A stretch of 39,189 nucleotides of DNA, from the NCBI GenBank assembly GCA_002381865.1, contig DFYO01000059.1:1-39189 (forward strand), read 5' to 3'. The notes beneath the pieces were generated by a model that searched no databases, had not been told where the DNA came from, and saw only the letters and a list, made by a program, of their open reading frames with translations. Position 1 is the stretch's first letter. Each line of letters starts with the position of its first letter. Position numbers and translations under genes: made by a program. Shown here one piece after another: positions 19,001 through 26,615 of this stretch. The stretch comes from Clostridiales bacterium UBA4080 (GTDB taxonomy: Bacteria; Bacillota; Clostridia; Lachnospirales; Vallitaleaceae).

Positions 19001-21797
19001 TTACAATAATTGCATTCAAAATCATAATTGTCTGGTAAGGCAGAAATACACTGGTTAATAAAAGCTGAAACAAAGATGCTTTGAATCCAAAAAATCCCGT
19101 TATATGGCGTTTACTAGCTCTTAGCTTCAGTCCGTTACTAGCAATCTCTTCTATAATATTAATAAATAATGGCAATAAAATAACCAGTGCTGCGCATCCT
19201 AACCAAAAAAATACATTTCCAGGAAGCATGCTTATCGCCAGTACAATCAACAGCATCAAAGACGGTCCAACCAAGCTGCGCCTTAAATTGTCAGCAATTT
19301 TCCATATAGATATATATGACAGCGGATTTGCAATAATCTCTTTTCTTTTATTTTTTACTGTTCTGCTTAACCATGGAATTAATTGCCAATCCCCACGTAT
19401 CCAGCGGTGAAGCCTTGCCATATAGGCATTGTATTTTGTTGGATACGAATCCACCAGTTCAAGATCAGAAACTAAAGCAGCCCTAAGATAAGAGCCTTCA
19501 AGTAAATCATGACTTAAAACCGCATTTTCAGGAACAACATCCTTTAAAACATCTCGGAAAACTCTCAAATCATATATGCCTTTTCCGGTAAAAATCCCTT
19601 CATCAAATAAATCCTGATAAACATCTGAAATAGCATTTGCATATGGGTCCATTCCTTCTTGTCCTGTGTAAATTCTTGAAAACACAGATTTATTGGAGCT
19701 ATCCATATCAAATGAAATTCTCGGTTGCATCAAACCATGACCCTCTATAACCACTTTCCTTTTTTCATCGATAACAGGTAAATTGCAAGGATGCGCCATA
19801 GTACCAATCATTTTTTTAGCCATACCAAGAGGCAATACTGTATCTGCATCTAAAGTAATTATGTATTTAATATCTGCATGGATAAGTCTATTGTTTTCAT
19901 GACGAATAAAACTGGTGTTCTTATCTCCCAGCAATAAATCATTAAACTCCATAAGTGCTCCACGTTTTCTTTCCCAGCCTGTCCAGCTTTGGTCAATTTC
20001 ATTAAACATATTTTTGCGATGGAAAAAATAGAAAATATCAGTACTTCCATCAGCATATCTACGATTCAATTGATTAATACCTTCTTGAGCTTTTTTTAGT
20101 ATTGGATTGTCTTCTAATGTGCTTGCACAGCTGGAGTCTTTGAATCCGCCAATCAAGGCAAAATATAGATTTTCCTCTTTATTTGCAAGATAATGATTTT
20201 CAATATTTTTAAGCAGCTCTGCTACTCTGTTTTCATTGCTTAATAAAGTCGGCACTACAACCATTGTGCTTAAACTATCCGGAATACCTTCTTTGAGTTC
20301 AAGGCGTGCGAAAAACGCAGGTTTTTTTATCTTTCCAACAGACCAGTTCACCAATGAAATCCCTACTTCCGAAGCAGGAATCAATGTCACAGCCCCAACT
20401 AATAAACCATACAGCCACTCAAATGAGTTTATTTGGTTTAAGCAATAGCTGACTGCAGTTCCTACAAGTAAGGTTGTCATAAGAATAATCATTCCAATAT
20501 ATATTTTCCCCTGATGCCTTGTAAGTTTACCTGATATTTCTCTGTAAATTTTGTCCTTATTTTTTTGATTTTTCCCAAGCTTTATTGTGCCTTCTCCCAC
20601 AAGATAAAATCCCACATGCGCTCTTCTTATATGTTCATTTCCTATATGAAGCAAATCTTCATTAATCTTTGCAGCTTCCTTAGCCAGATTAATAGCCACT
20701 TGGGCAATATGTCGCTCTGATACACCATAAACTTTTGCCAGCTTTTCAATCCTCATCAGATAATATCCCCTGGAATTTGAATCCATATTGCTATAAACAT
20801 CATCAGGGTCTTGTCTTAATATTCTCTCTACAAAACTAAGGGCTTCAAATAGCTCTGCCCAGTTCAGGCTTGCTACATATTTAAAACTCATAATATCATT
20901 TCCCATAGAAACGGCACTCACTGCTTGTGCATTATGTTCTTTTTGAGCTATAGCTTCGGTCGTTGTGTCAAATTGCACAAGATGCTCGTCAATATTCCTG
21001 AGTACATTTACATAGCTTCTTCCTGAACGCCTGAATCTATAAAATAAATGTTCAACAAAGGGGGTTTTTGCTTCTACCTTGCTTTCTAATGTGCTTTTAA
21101 ATAATGAAATAATCTTTTCATCATTCATTACATCTTCGGACCACCATTTATCAACAATGCCATCTGCAAGATTCCATTGTTTCTGTGTTTCTTTGATATT
21201 CTCGCAAATTAATCTGACATTTTCAAGCAATGCAATCTTTAGCATCATAGGAATAGCACGAATCTCTCTATCAAGTAGGATGCTATGGCTTTGATATGCT
21301 TCAAGATATTTTAAAAGTGTAGTTTCATCAATTTGTCCGTCAACTATCGCAACAAATTCCATTGATATTGCAAGTACTCTCGTATATCCCCTAAACGGAC
21401 CCTTGTTAAGTATCGGCAAATTAAAATAGTCTTTTTTTTTCAAATCTCTTCTAAGACTCTGTGTTTGTTCTTCTATTACATAATAATTATCCAAAATCCA
21501 CTCTGCCGCAGGAGGAACCGCCCTTTTTTGCCTAATATCATCATTTAAGTCCTTGTATAGTGACTTAATAAATCCATAATTCTCATTAACTCGAGTAAGC
21601 GGCCAACTCAATATGTTTTTTTTAAATGTAACCGTGTGAGTAAGTGCCGCTCTTTTAGCGTGTAATTCAAGTTCTTCAACGCTTAATGTAGCATTTAGCA
21701 TATTGATTTTTCTGTTTTTTCTAAACCTAAAAATTGTGTAAACTATTAATCCCAAAATAGAAATCAGTAATATTATCTCAATTAGTGGATATTTCAT
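13020..21797 (-). CDS. Cyclic beta-1,2-glucan synthase-like giant protein (GT84 - GH189-like - GH94)
   Basis: A 2925-residue membrane protein with the architecture of NdvB/ChvB/Cgs, the enzyme that builds, cyclises and trims cyclic beta-1,2-glucan (about 2830-2870 residues in Rhizobiales). Visible parts in order: a membrane anchor at residues 5-24; a membrane pair near 430-480; a glycosyltransferase domain with the DAD of TLDADTVLPLG near 648-650; further membrane segments at about 835-1040; a glycoamylase-like cyclisation domain with NIGLGLLATITARD, LVSWSGTMFEYLMP (about 1415) and MAHHQGMSLLSL (about 1565); and C-terminal GH94 phosphorylase-like domains with GCGDWNDGMN near 2600, whose Asp is the general acid of GH94. 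All motifs appear intact and no frameshift is seen. The start has only a weak ribosome site. Flanking genes are not exporters. The product chemistry is inferred from the family. Confidence 0.88.
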   Translation of the reverse strand: MKYPLIEIILLISILGLIVYTIFRFRKNRKINMLNATLSVEELELHAKRAALTHTVTFKKNILSWPLTRVNENYGFIKSLYKDLNDDIRQKRAVPPAAEWILDNYYVIEEQTQSLRRDLKKKDYFNLPILNKGPFRGYTRVLAISMEFVAIVDGQIDETTLLKYLEAYQSHSILLDREIRAIPMMLKIALLENVRLICENIKETQKQWNLADGIVDKWWSEDVMNDEKIISLFKSTLESKVEAKTPFVEHLFYRFRRSGRSYVNVLRNIDEHLVQFDTTTEAIAQKEHNAQAVSAVSMGNDIMSFKYVASLNWAELFEALSFVERILRQDPDDVYSNMDSNSRGYYLMRIEKLAKVYGVSERHIAQVAINLAKEAAKINEDLLHIGNEHIRRAHVGFYLVGEGTIKLGKNQKNKDKIYREISGKLTRHQGKIYIGMIILMTTLLVGTAVSYCLNQINSFEWLYGLLVGAVTLIPASEVGISLVNWSVGKIKKPAFFARLELKEGIPDSLSTMVVVPTLLSNENRVAELLKNIENHYLANKEENLYFALIGGFKDSSCASTLEDNPILKKAQEGINQLNRRYADGSTDIFYFFHRKNMFNEIDQSWTGWERKRGALMEFNDLLLGDKNTSFIRHENNRLIHADIKYIITLDADTVLPLGMAKKMIGTMAHPCNLPVIDEKRKVVIEGHGLMQPRISFDMDSSNKSVFSRIYTGQEGMDPYANAISDVYQDLFDEGIFTGKGIYDLRVFRDVLKDVVPENAVLSHDLLEGSYLRAALVSDLELVDSYPTKYNAYMARLHRWIRGDWQLIPWLSRTVKNKRKEIIANPLSYISIWKIADNLRRSLVGPSLMLLIVLAISMLPGNVFFWLGCAALVILLPLFINIIEEIASNGLKLRASKRHITGFFGFKASLFQLLLTSVFLPYQTIMILNAIIVTLIRVLITKKKMLEWVTSDDAEKMQSSSLKSYVSSMGVSSLFGIPIVALALIFKPENLRVSLIFVVIWGIAPFIAYFISKGKDTYKEVLNEEELLELRYIARKTWRYFEEFANKKNNYLAPDNYQEEPYKGIAYRTSPTNIGLGLLATITARDLGYISIEETLSQLENTMGTIDKLEKWNGHLYNWYDTRTLEPLKPRYISTVDSGNLVCYLMTLRQGLKEYCSSPIIDSIFLKGIEDTYACASENSSSFFEDEDILRMEINAEKFSLIGWKRTLEKAIINPKIKDVKKETWKYKLEQMAGENLRELLNFMPWVGLIEEVPNQLYSDEIKDITTEWITMLDKASSMKNYNEYCIEIRKQGELIIQMIEKNKETNSAELIDWVNEVLLKVEKGQVYMMSFKSRYENMIERIYQMTEDTRFAPLYEKKRQLFSIGFNFEDNRLSNSYYDLLASEARQTSYIAIARGEVPAKHWYMLGRSLTVVDQYKGLVSWSGTMFEYLMPLILMKNYSNTLLDETYSFVIKSQKKYGKERHMPWGASESAFSSMDMHLDYQYKAIGVPWLGLKRGLIEDAVTAPYATFLALLVNPIDAYKNIQYLKKEGLEGEYGYYEAADYTPERLSVDQEKIIIKSYMAHHQGMSLLSLNNYLNRNIMQRRFSADPYVKAARLLLQEKVPTNIVYTKESKEKIIPFKGTQYHDKGSYRHFFEPNDYLPKAHVLSNGYYSVVTTDKGTGYSRTKDYAITRWREDSILDSYGMFFYIKNKETGENWSAAYAPLNILPEGYEVVFTADKTMIKRVNGQVDTLTEIIVTSGENAEIRRIKLKNNGEKSCDLELTSYYEVVMAEQKSDEAHQAFSKLFVETEFNQEYNALLAHRRPRSDMDKDLWVAHMAIIDGEQIGDIQYETDRMQFIGRGHNVSNPVAIERERPLSNSVGNVLDPVFSLRVKVNLSPGRSARISFVTMTANSKEQILELLSKYNSIETCDAAFWLAVIRSEVETKYLNIKAREMELYQNMISGIIFLSPLRQKHAEFIQENHKGQSALWSYGISGDRPIVFVKIQKSDDVAILYELLKAHEYWRIKDLRVDLVILVMEEYSYTNPLLALVTDIVRYNQETDMMHKKGDIFILNLSMIDIADTYLLSAVARMCFNGQKGTISEQLQQLPLEELEAAIIPDNSIIESDLKNGLEQNNEDKSRMLEEELRFFNGVGGFSSDNESYVVSLEENQTTPLPWSNIIANEEFGFTVTESGGGYTWCHNSRENKLTPWSNDPVSDSPGEVFYLCDEAVNIWSMTPLPIREKSSYHIEHGFGFTSFKHTSHGIAQSLTQFVPLKGNVKISLISLKNEGKVERNLALTYFIEPVLGVSIAESAMHLISGVTEEGILTVKNSYNQVFANQTLFIDTSVAERSYSGNRKAFFGTGNMELPEELTKIKLSGKVGAGYDPCATMQVKVSIPPEETIQLVFIMGIADNKADIIAEGQSYKTVEGANAALQAVKTFWKEKFDILQVSTPDLAMNQMMNGRLLYQVIACRLWARTAFYQAGGAYGFRDQLQDSLSLLSVWPELTRAQIIKHAAHQFVEGDVLHWWHEPALKGTRTRISDDFLWLPFVVAQYVSVTADNAILEEDIQFLDSDLLKDYEDERYLSPNRAEEGGSLYEHCIRAIENGLRFGEHGLPLMGCGDWNDGMNKVGNEGKGESIWLAWFLVDILNKWIPICLANNDSERVEKYKAISEELGIAIENHGWDGNWYKRAYFDDGTQLGSSNNGECKIDSLAQTWAVLSEAGNPDRAISAMTALEDYLVSRNDGIIRLLTPPFDNGTLEPGYIKGYVPGVRENGGQYTHAAAWVVAAFAKLGHGDKAVELFEMINPINHARTNIELGIYKAEPYVMAADVYGCRPHIGRGGWSWYTGAAGWMYQAGINSILGFNKLGDELIIDPCIPKRWNQFSISYTFEQTIYDIQVSNPEAISQGTVIIKVNGIEQMDNKIQLVGGQDIQVVEVLMKAI

Positions 21798-21948
21798 CGT
21801 TACCTACTTTCTGGTGATTTGCATCCTTGTACAGTCGCCAATTTAAACTATATCTATGCAAAGTTATTTTTACACAGTTAAGTATTAATTATCTAAAACA
21901 TTATTATTCTACTTGATTTTACTTTAATCTTCTTCTAGTTTTTTCATC

Positions 21949-21993
21949 AAACAAATAAAAAGCCACTTAATATAAGTGGCTTTTTATTTGTTT
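21949..21993. terminator. Strong bidirectional terminator without an obvious gene
   Basis: Twenty perfect base pairs (21949-21968 with 21974-21993, core GCCACTT / AAGTGGC) around a five-base loop, flanked by A-rich and T-rich arms that give a U tract in both directions. The PFOR gene already has its own terminator 160 bases upstream, and no plus-strand gene ends here. This hairpin therefore probably closes an unannotated short transcript. Confidence 0.85.
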
Positions 21994-22033
21994 ATTATAA
22001 TTTTTTCAGTTCGCGTCACTAGTGGACTGATAT
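21949..22033 (-). ncRNA. Candidate small RNA upstream of the glucan synthase gene
   Basis: A minus-strand transcript of about 85 bases is suggested by an extended -10 (TGTGTTATAAT, 22040-22050) and the orphan 20-pair terminator at its end. The body contains a CACTAGTG self-complementary core but no known RNA family was recognised, and no ORF with a ribosome site. The same extended -10 with its upstream AT occurs in front of the PFOR gene. Speculative: the -35 element is poor. Confidence 0.3.
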
Positions 22034-22156
22034 ATTTATATTATAACACATATCACAACTAATTAACATCAGCTGTAACTATTAATTAGGTAGTCTGATA
22101 TTTCAACCAATTCCTTTCCCATAATCTTATATGGTAGTATTCTTTACCAAAAGCAA

Positions 22157-22186
22157 AAGGTCGAACATAAATGTCCGACCTTTTTT
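22157..22186 (-). terminator. Terminator of the PFOR gene
   Basis: A stem of AAAAGGTCG with CGACCTTTT, extended by a further four pairs with one mismatch, followed on the minus strand by TTTTGCTTTT. It begins 36 bases after the PFOR stop. A T7 run on the plus strand would also allow function in that direction. Confidence 0.85.
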
Positions 22187-22221
22187 TGTTTTATTCTATT
22201 TCAGCTAGCTGATATTTTTTA

Positions 22222-25200
22222 TTACTCTGCTAATTTTTTGTATTTTTCGTACTTTTCTTTTGCTTCTTGCTCTGCTTTAGCAAATAACTCTTGAGCAATC
22301 TCTGGGAATGCTTTTTCAAGACTTGTGTATCTTGTTTCGCCTTTGATAAAGTCCATAAAGGATAATGTTGGCTCTTTAGAATCAAGTGTAAATGGATTCT
22401 TCCCTTCAGCAACATTTGCTGGGTTGTATCTGTATAGATGCCAGTATCCTGATTTTACAGCTAAATCTTCCTGCTCTTGAGTTTTACCCATTCCAGCTCT
22501 GATTCCGTGGTTAATACATGGTGCATAAGCAAGAATCAAAGATGGTCCGTCATGCTTTTCAGCTTCAATAACAGCCTTTAATAATTGGTTTTTGTCAGCT
22601 CCCATAGCTACCTGTGCTACGTATACGTATCCGTAAGTTGCTGCAATCATACCAAGGTCTTTTTTCTTAACGTTTTTACCAGCTGCTGCAAATTTTGCTA
22701 CTGCACCTACTGGAGTTGACTTAGAAGCCTGACCACCTGTATTAGAATATACCTCTGTATCGTATACAAGAACGTTTACATTCTCACCTGATGCAAGAAC
22801 ATGGTCTAATCCGCCGTATCCGATATCATAAGCCCATCCGTCTCCACCGATAATCCAGATGGATTTTTTAACTAAATTGTCTTTATTATCAAGAATCTTA
22901 GCTGCAAGTGCATCACCCTTAGCTGCTTCTAATGCATTAACAAGTGCTGCTTCCTTAGCTTTACATGCCTCTACATCATCAGCTGTTGCGAAGAAATCTG
23001 CTGCTGCTGCTTTAGCTGCTGCGTCTGCTCCATTAGCTGCATAAGCTTCTAAATCTTGAAGCAATACTGCTCTTGCAGTTTTAGCTGCTACTGCCATTCC
23101 ATAGCCATATTCTGCATTATCTTCAAATAATGAGTTTGCCCAAGCTGGACCTCTTCCTTGCTGGTTTTTACAGTAAGGAGTTGAAGGTGCTGAACCACTC
23201 CAGATTGAAGAACATCCTGTAGCATTTGCTACTACCATTCTGTCTCCATATAATTGTGTGATAAGCTTTCCGTAAGGAGTTTCTCCACAACCTGCACATG
23301 CGCCTGAGAACTCAAGTAATGGCTGTTGGAATTGACTTCCTTTGATTGAATTTTTGTTTTCTAATGTATCTTTTACTGGAACAGTAACTGCATAATCCCA
23401 GTTTTCAATTTGTGCTCTTTGTGTTCCGATTGGCTTCATTACTAATGATTTGTTCTTAGATGGACAAATATCAGCACAGTTTCCGCAGCCAGTACAGTCT
23501 AAGGTACTAACTTGAATTCTGTATTGAAGACCTTCAAGATTTTTGCCTGCTGCTGCTTTTGTTTCAAAGCCTGCTGGTGCATTCTTAGCCTCTTCCTCAG
23601 TTAATAAGAAAGGTCTGATTGCAGCATGTGGACATACGAATGAACATTGATTACATTGAATACAGTTATCAATTTGCCATTCAGGAACATTCGTTGCAAT
23701 ACCTCTTTTTTCAAAAGCTGCTGTTCCTTGTGGGAATTCTCCATCTTCTGCTCCAACAAACTTGCTTACAGGAAGTAAATCTCCTTCTTGTCTGTTGATT
23801 GGCTCCATAATATCTGTTATAAATGCTGGCTTGCTACTTGCTGCTGCTTGAGCTGCATCCTTTGCATCTGCCCAATTAGCTGGAACTTCAACTTTAACCA
23901 TTGCATTAATTCCTTGATCAACTGCCTTGTTGTTCATTTCAACAATTTTTTGACCTTTATTACCATATGCTTTATCAATAGCTGCATATAAGTATTTTAC
24001 TGCATCATCAATAGGAATAACATTTGTAAGCTTAAAGAAAGCTGCTTGCATAATCATGTTTGTTCTGTTTCCTAATCCGATTTCTTCAGCAATCTTAGTT
24101 GCATTAATAATATAGAAGTTTACATTCTTTTCTGCAATTACTTTCTTTAGAGAAGCAGGAAGCATAGCTTCTACCTCTTCCTTAGAAGAAACTGTGTTAA
24201 GTAAGAATGTACCATTGTTTTTAATTCCGCTTAATAAATTGTATTGATTAACATATGCTTCATTTGAGCATGAAATAAAATCAGCATCATCTACAAGGTA
24301 AGTAGATTTGATAATGGATTTACCGAATCTTAAGTGAGAAATAGTAACTCCGCCTGATTTTTTACTGTCGTATGAGAAGTATCCTTGTGCATACATATCT
24401 GTGTTGTCACCGATAATTTTGATTGCACTTTTGTTAGCTCCTACAGTACCGTCTGATCCAAGACCCCAGAACTTACAAGTAATTGTTCCTTCTTTTGCTG
24501 TATTAATAACTTCATCAATTGCAAGTGAAGTATTAGTAACATCATCTACGATACCAATTGTAAATCCAGTTCTTGGCTTATCTGCTTTAAGATTTTTGAA
24601 TACTGCAAGTAATTGAGATGGAGTAGTGTCTTTTGAACCAAGACCATATCTTCCTCCTACGATTAAAGGAGCATTTTCTTTTCCGTAGAATAAGCTTTGA
24701 ATATCTAAGAATAATGGCTCTCCAATTGAACCTGGCTCTTTACATCTGTCTAATACAGAAATTCTCTTAACTGTTGATGGGAATACATCAAAGAAGTATT
24801 TAGCTGAAAAAGGTCTGTAAAGATGAACTTTAAGCACACCAACTTTTTCGCCTTTAGCTATTAAATAATCAATTGTTTCTTCAATAGCTTCTGTTACAGA
24901 TCCCATTGCAACAATAATATTTTCAGCATCTGGTGCTCCATAATAGTCAAATGGCTTATATGTTCTACCGATTAATTTACCAATTTTCTCCATGTAATCT
25001 GCAACAATATCAGGAATTGCATCGTAGAAATTATTGCTAGCTTCTTTTGCCTGGAAGAAAATATCAGGGTTTTGAGCTGTACCACGAGTAACAGGGTGGT
25101 TTGGACTAAGTGCTCTGTTTTTGAATTCTTTTAAAGCTTCTCTATCTAATAATTGATCAAATACACTGTAATCAACCATTTCAATTTTTTGAATCTCATG

Positions 25201-25731
25201 GGAAGTTCTGAATCCATCGAAGAAATGAATAAATGGAACTCTTCCTTTAATTGCTGCAAGATGGGCAACCCCAGCAATGTCCATAACCTCTTGAACGCTG
25301 CCTGATGCAAGTAAAGCACATCCTGTTTGTCTTGCTGACATAACGTCTGAATGATCTCCAAAAATAGATAATGCATGTCCTGCAATTGCTCTTGCACTAA
25401 CATGGTAAACTCCAGGAAGTAATTCTCCTGCAACCTTATACATATTAGGAATCATAAGTAATAAACCTTGTGAAGCTGTAAAAGTTGTTGCTAATGCGCC
25501 AGCTGCTAATGCGCCGTGCATTGCTCCTGCAGCACCACCTTCTGATTGAAGCTCGGACACTACAACTTTTTGACCAAATAAATTCTTTTTGTCATGAGCC
25601 GCCCACTCATCAACATTTTCAGCCATATTGGATGAAGGTGTGATTGGGTAGATTGCAGCCACTTCTGTAAATGCATAAGCAACATGAGCCGCAGCCATGT
25701 TACCATCAATTGTTTTCATAACCTTTGACAT
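22222..25731 (-). CDS. nifJ: Pyruvate:ferredoxin (flavodoxin) oxidoreductase, single-chain
   Basis: Oxidises pyruvate with CoA to acetyl-CoA, CO2 and reduced ferredoxin, the central step of clostridial fermentation. The 1169-residue homodimer-type chain contains the domains in the usual order: an N-terminal domain with AAIYPITPSSNMAE; the CoA-binding region; a two-[4Fe-4S] ferredoxin domain with CIQCNQCSFVCP (about 690) and CTGCGNCADICP (about 744); a proximal-cluster Cys pair in CAGCGE (about 810) with ANATGCSS; and the thiamine diphosphate motif GDGWAYDIGYGG (about 960) with the following YSNTGGQASKSTP. An alanine-rich segment of about 70 residues precedes the thiamine motif. Start: AAGGAGGTTTATC before ATG. 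It has its own promoter and terminator and codon use typical of abundant proteins. Confidence 0.96.
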   Translation of the reverse strand: MSKVMKTIDGNMAAAHVAYAFTEVAAIYPITPSSNMAENVDEWAAHDKKNLFGQKVVVSELQSEGGAAGAMHGALAAGALATTFTASQGLLLMIPNMYKVAGELLPGVYHVSARAIAGHALSIFGDHSDVMSARQTGCALLASGSVQEVMDIAGVAHLAAIKGRVPFIHFFDGFRTSHEIQKIEMVDYSVFDQLLDREALKEFKNRALSPNHPVTRGTAQNPDIFFQAKEASNNFYDAIPDIVADYMEKIGKLIGRTYKPFDYYGAPDAENIIVAMGSVTEAIEETIDYLIAKGEKVGVLKVHLYRPFSAKYFFDVFPSTVKRISVLDRCKEPGSIGEPLFLDIQSLFYGKENAPLIVGGRYGLGSKDTTPSQLLAVFKNLKADKPRTGFTIGIVDDVTNTSLAIDEVINTAKEGTITCKFWGLGSDGTVGANKSAIKIIGDNTDMYAQGYFSYDSKKSGGVTISHLRFGKSIIKSTYLVDDADFISCSNEAYVNQYNLLSGIKNNGTFLLNTVSSKEEVEAMLPASLKKVIAEKNVNFYIINATKIAEEIGLGNRTNMIMQAAFFKLTNVIPIDDAVKYLYAAIDKAYGNKGQKIVEMNNKAVDQGINAMVKVEVPANWADAKDAAQAAASSKPAFITDIMEPINRQEGDLLPVSKFVGAEDGEFPQGTAAFEKRGIATNVPEWQIDNCIQCNQCSFVCPHAAIRPFLLTEEEAKNAPAGFETKAAAGKNLEGLQYRIQVSTLDCTGCGNCADICPSKNKSLVMKPIGTQRAQIENWDYAVTVPVKDTLENKNSIKGSQFQQPLLEFSGACAGCGETPYGKLITQLYGDRMVVANATGCSSIWSGSAPSTPYCKNQQGRGPAWANSLFEDNAEYGYGMAVAAKTARAVLLQDLEAYAANGADAAAKAAAADFFATADDVEACKAKEAALVNALEAAKGDALAAKILDNKDNLVKKSIWIIGGDGWAYDIGYGGLDHVLASGENVNVLVYDTEVYSNTGGQASKSTPVGAVAKFAAAGKNVKKKDLGMIAATYGYVYVAQVAMGADKNQLLKAVIEAEKHDGPSLILAYAPCINHGIRAGMGKTQEQEDLAVKSGYWHLYRYNPANVAEGKNPFTLDSKEPTLSFMDFIKGETRYTSLEKAFPEIAQELFAKAEQEAKEKYEKYKKLAE

Positions 25732-25778
25732 GATAAACCTCCTTAGAAAATAGGTAAATAATTGACTCTCGTCTAATA

Positions 25779-25789
25779 ATTATAACACA
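25779..25789 (-). promoter_or_regulatory. Extended -10 promoter of the PFOR gene
   Basis: On the minus strand TGTGTTATAAT gives a consensus TATAAT (25779-25784) with a TG dinucleotide one base upstream. No convincing -35 is present, as is usual for extended -10 promoters. Transcription would start near 25772, with a leader of about 40 bases to the strong ribosome site. Confidence 0.6.
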
Positions 25790-25867
25790 TATTTTTTCGT
25801 TGTTATGTTTTTTTTTTAGTACTTAGCGATTTTTTTAACAAAATTTTTGTATTGATTTTTGGTAAAT

Positions 25868-26596
25868 TTATACATGTAGCTTTCTCTTTAGCCAAGCTTT
25901 GTTTTTTTCAGATAAGCCATGGTAGGTAACCAGCAACGCTGTCGAAATACAAAAAGCGCAAATCGCAACAATAATCGACCAGCTAATAGCTAGCTTGTTC
26001 TTAAGCTGATAAGTTAGAATAAAGTCAATACCTATACATAATACCCCTGAAAAAATAAGAATAAAGGAGGGAATATGAATATATAAGTTCTTGTTTTTGA
26101 TTTTTTTGTAAAGAGCTCTAAGTATTAACCAGCTCACAAAAATAATTGCAATAATCGGAAATGCAATTGTTGTTGACCAGCTTAGTCCTCCAATCTGAAA
26201 ATCTATTGCATAGGTTATAAACATGGTTGTTGCAAGTATTCCTGCAACATTCAATGTTGTTTTAAGATAACGCAAGCCAAAAAACAAATATAGTATTGCA
26301 GCTATTATACTCATTAGTATATAATTCGCCACCAAAATGCTCTCTGGATAGACTGCTTTAAGTATTGAAATAATTACAATTCCACTTATTGCAATAAGCA
26401 GCACTGAAAAGAATACAGCATTTTTTAACTGCTGTACATTTTCCTTATATTGAGTGGTTGCATTTGGATATTTATGTGTTCCACCTTCGTAATCTAACGC
26501 ATCCTCCTCCCCTAAATCAGGAATTGGAAAGCTGCATAAGGGACAGCTTTTAATGTATCCATCAAGCTCTACTCCGCATTTAGGGCAATATGACAT
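25868..26596 (-). CDS. Zinc-ribbon integral membrane protein (DUF6320-like)
   Basis: A 242-residue protein with an N-terminal zinc ribbon (Cys4, Cys7, Cys18, Cys21: CPKCGVEL and CPLCSFPIP), a polar linker to residue 60, then about six hydrophobic segments (roughly 64-84, 91-110, 117-135, 138-160, 173-195, 202-225) and a basic C-terminus. No enzymatic motif is visible. It resembles uncharacterised clostridial proteins I associate with DUF6320, which I recall near acetyltransferase-like genes such as the one two genes upstream; that name is from memory and unverified. The ATG at 26596 follows AGAGGTGAT by four bases; the in-frame GTG at 26605 overlaps the ribosome site. It lies 19 bases after the chemotaxis gene and is the last gene of this transcript. 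Confidence 0.7.
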   Translation of the reverse strand: MSYCPKCGVELDGYIKSCPLCSFPIPDLGEEDALDYEGGTHKYPNATTQYKENVQQLKNAVFFSVLLIAISGIVIISILKAVYPESILVANYILMSIIAAILYLFFGLRYLKTTLNVAGILATTMFITYAIDFQIGGLSWSTTIAFPIIAIIFVSWLILRALYKKIKNKNLYIHIPSFILIFSGVLCIGIDFILTYQLKNKLAISWSIIVAICAFCISTALLVTYHGLSEKNKAWLKRKLHV

Positions 26597-26615
26597 TAAT
26601 ATCACCTCTAGTTTT

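Larger units (their letters stand above)
21798..22221. other. Intergenic region between the glucan synthase and PFOR genes
   Basis: A 424-base non-coding stretch, long for this window. It holds the PFOR terminator (22157-22186), a possible minus-strand promoter (22040-22050), a very strong stem-loop terminator (21949-21993) and the leader of the glucan synthase gene (21798-21948). I see no convincing promoter or riboswitch in that leader and no ORF worth calling. Confidence 0.6.
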
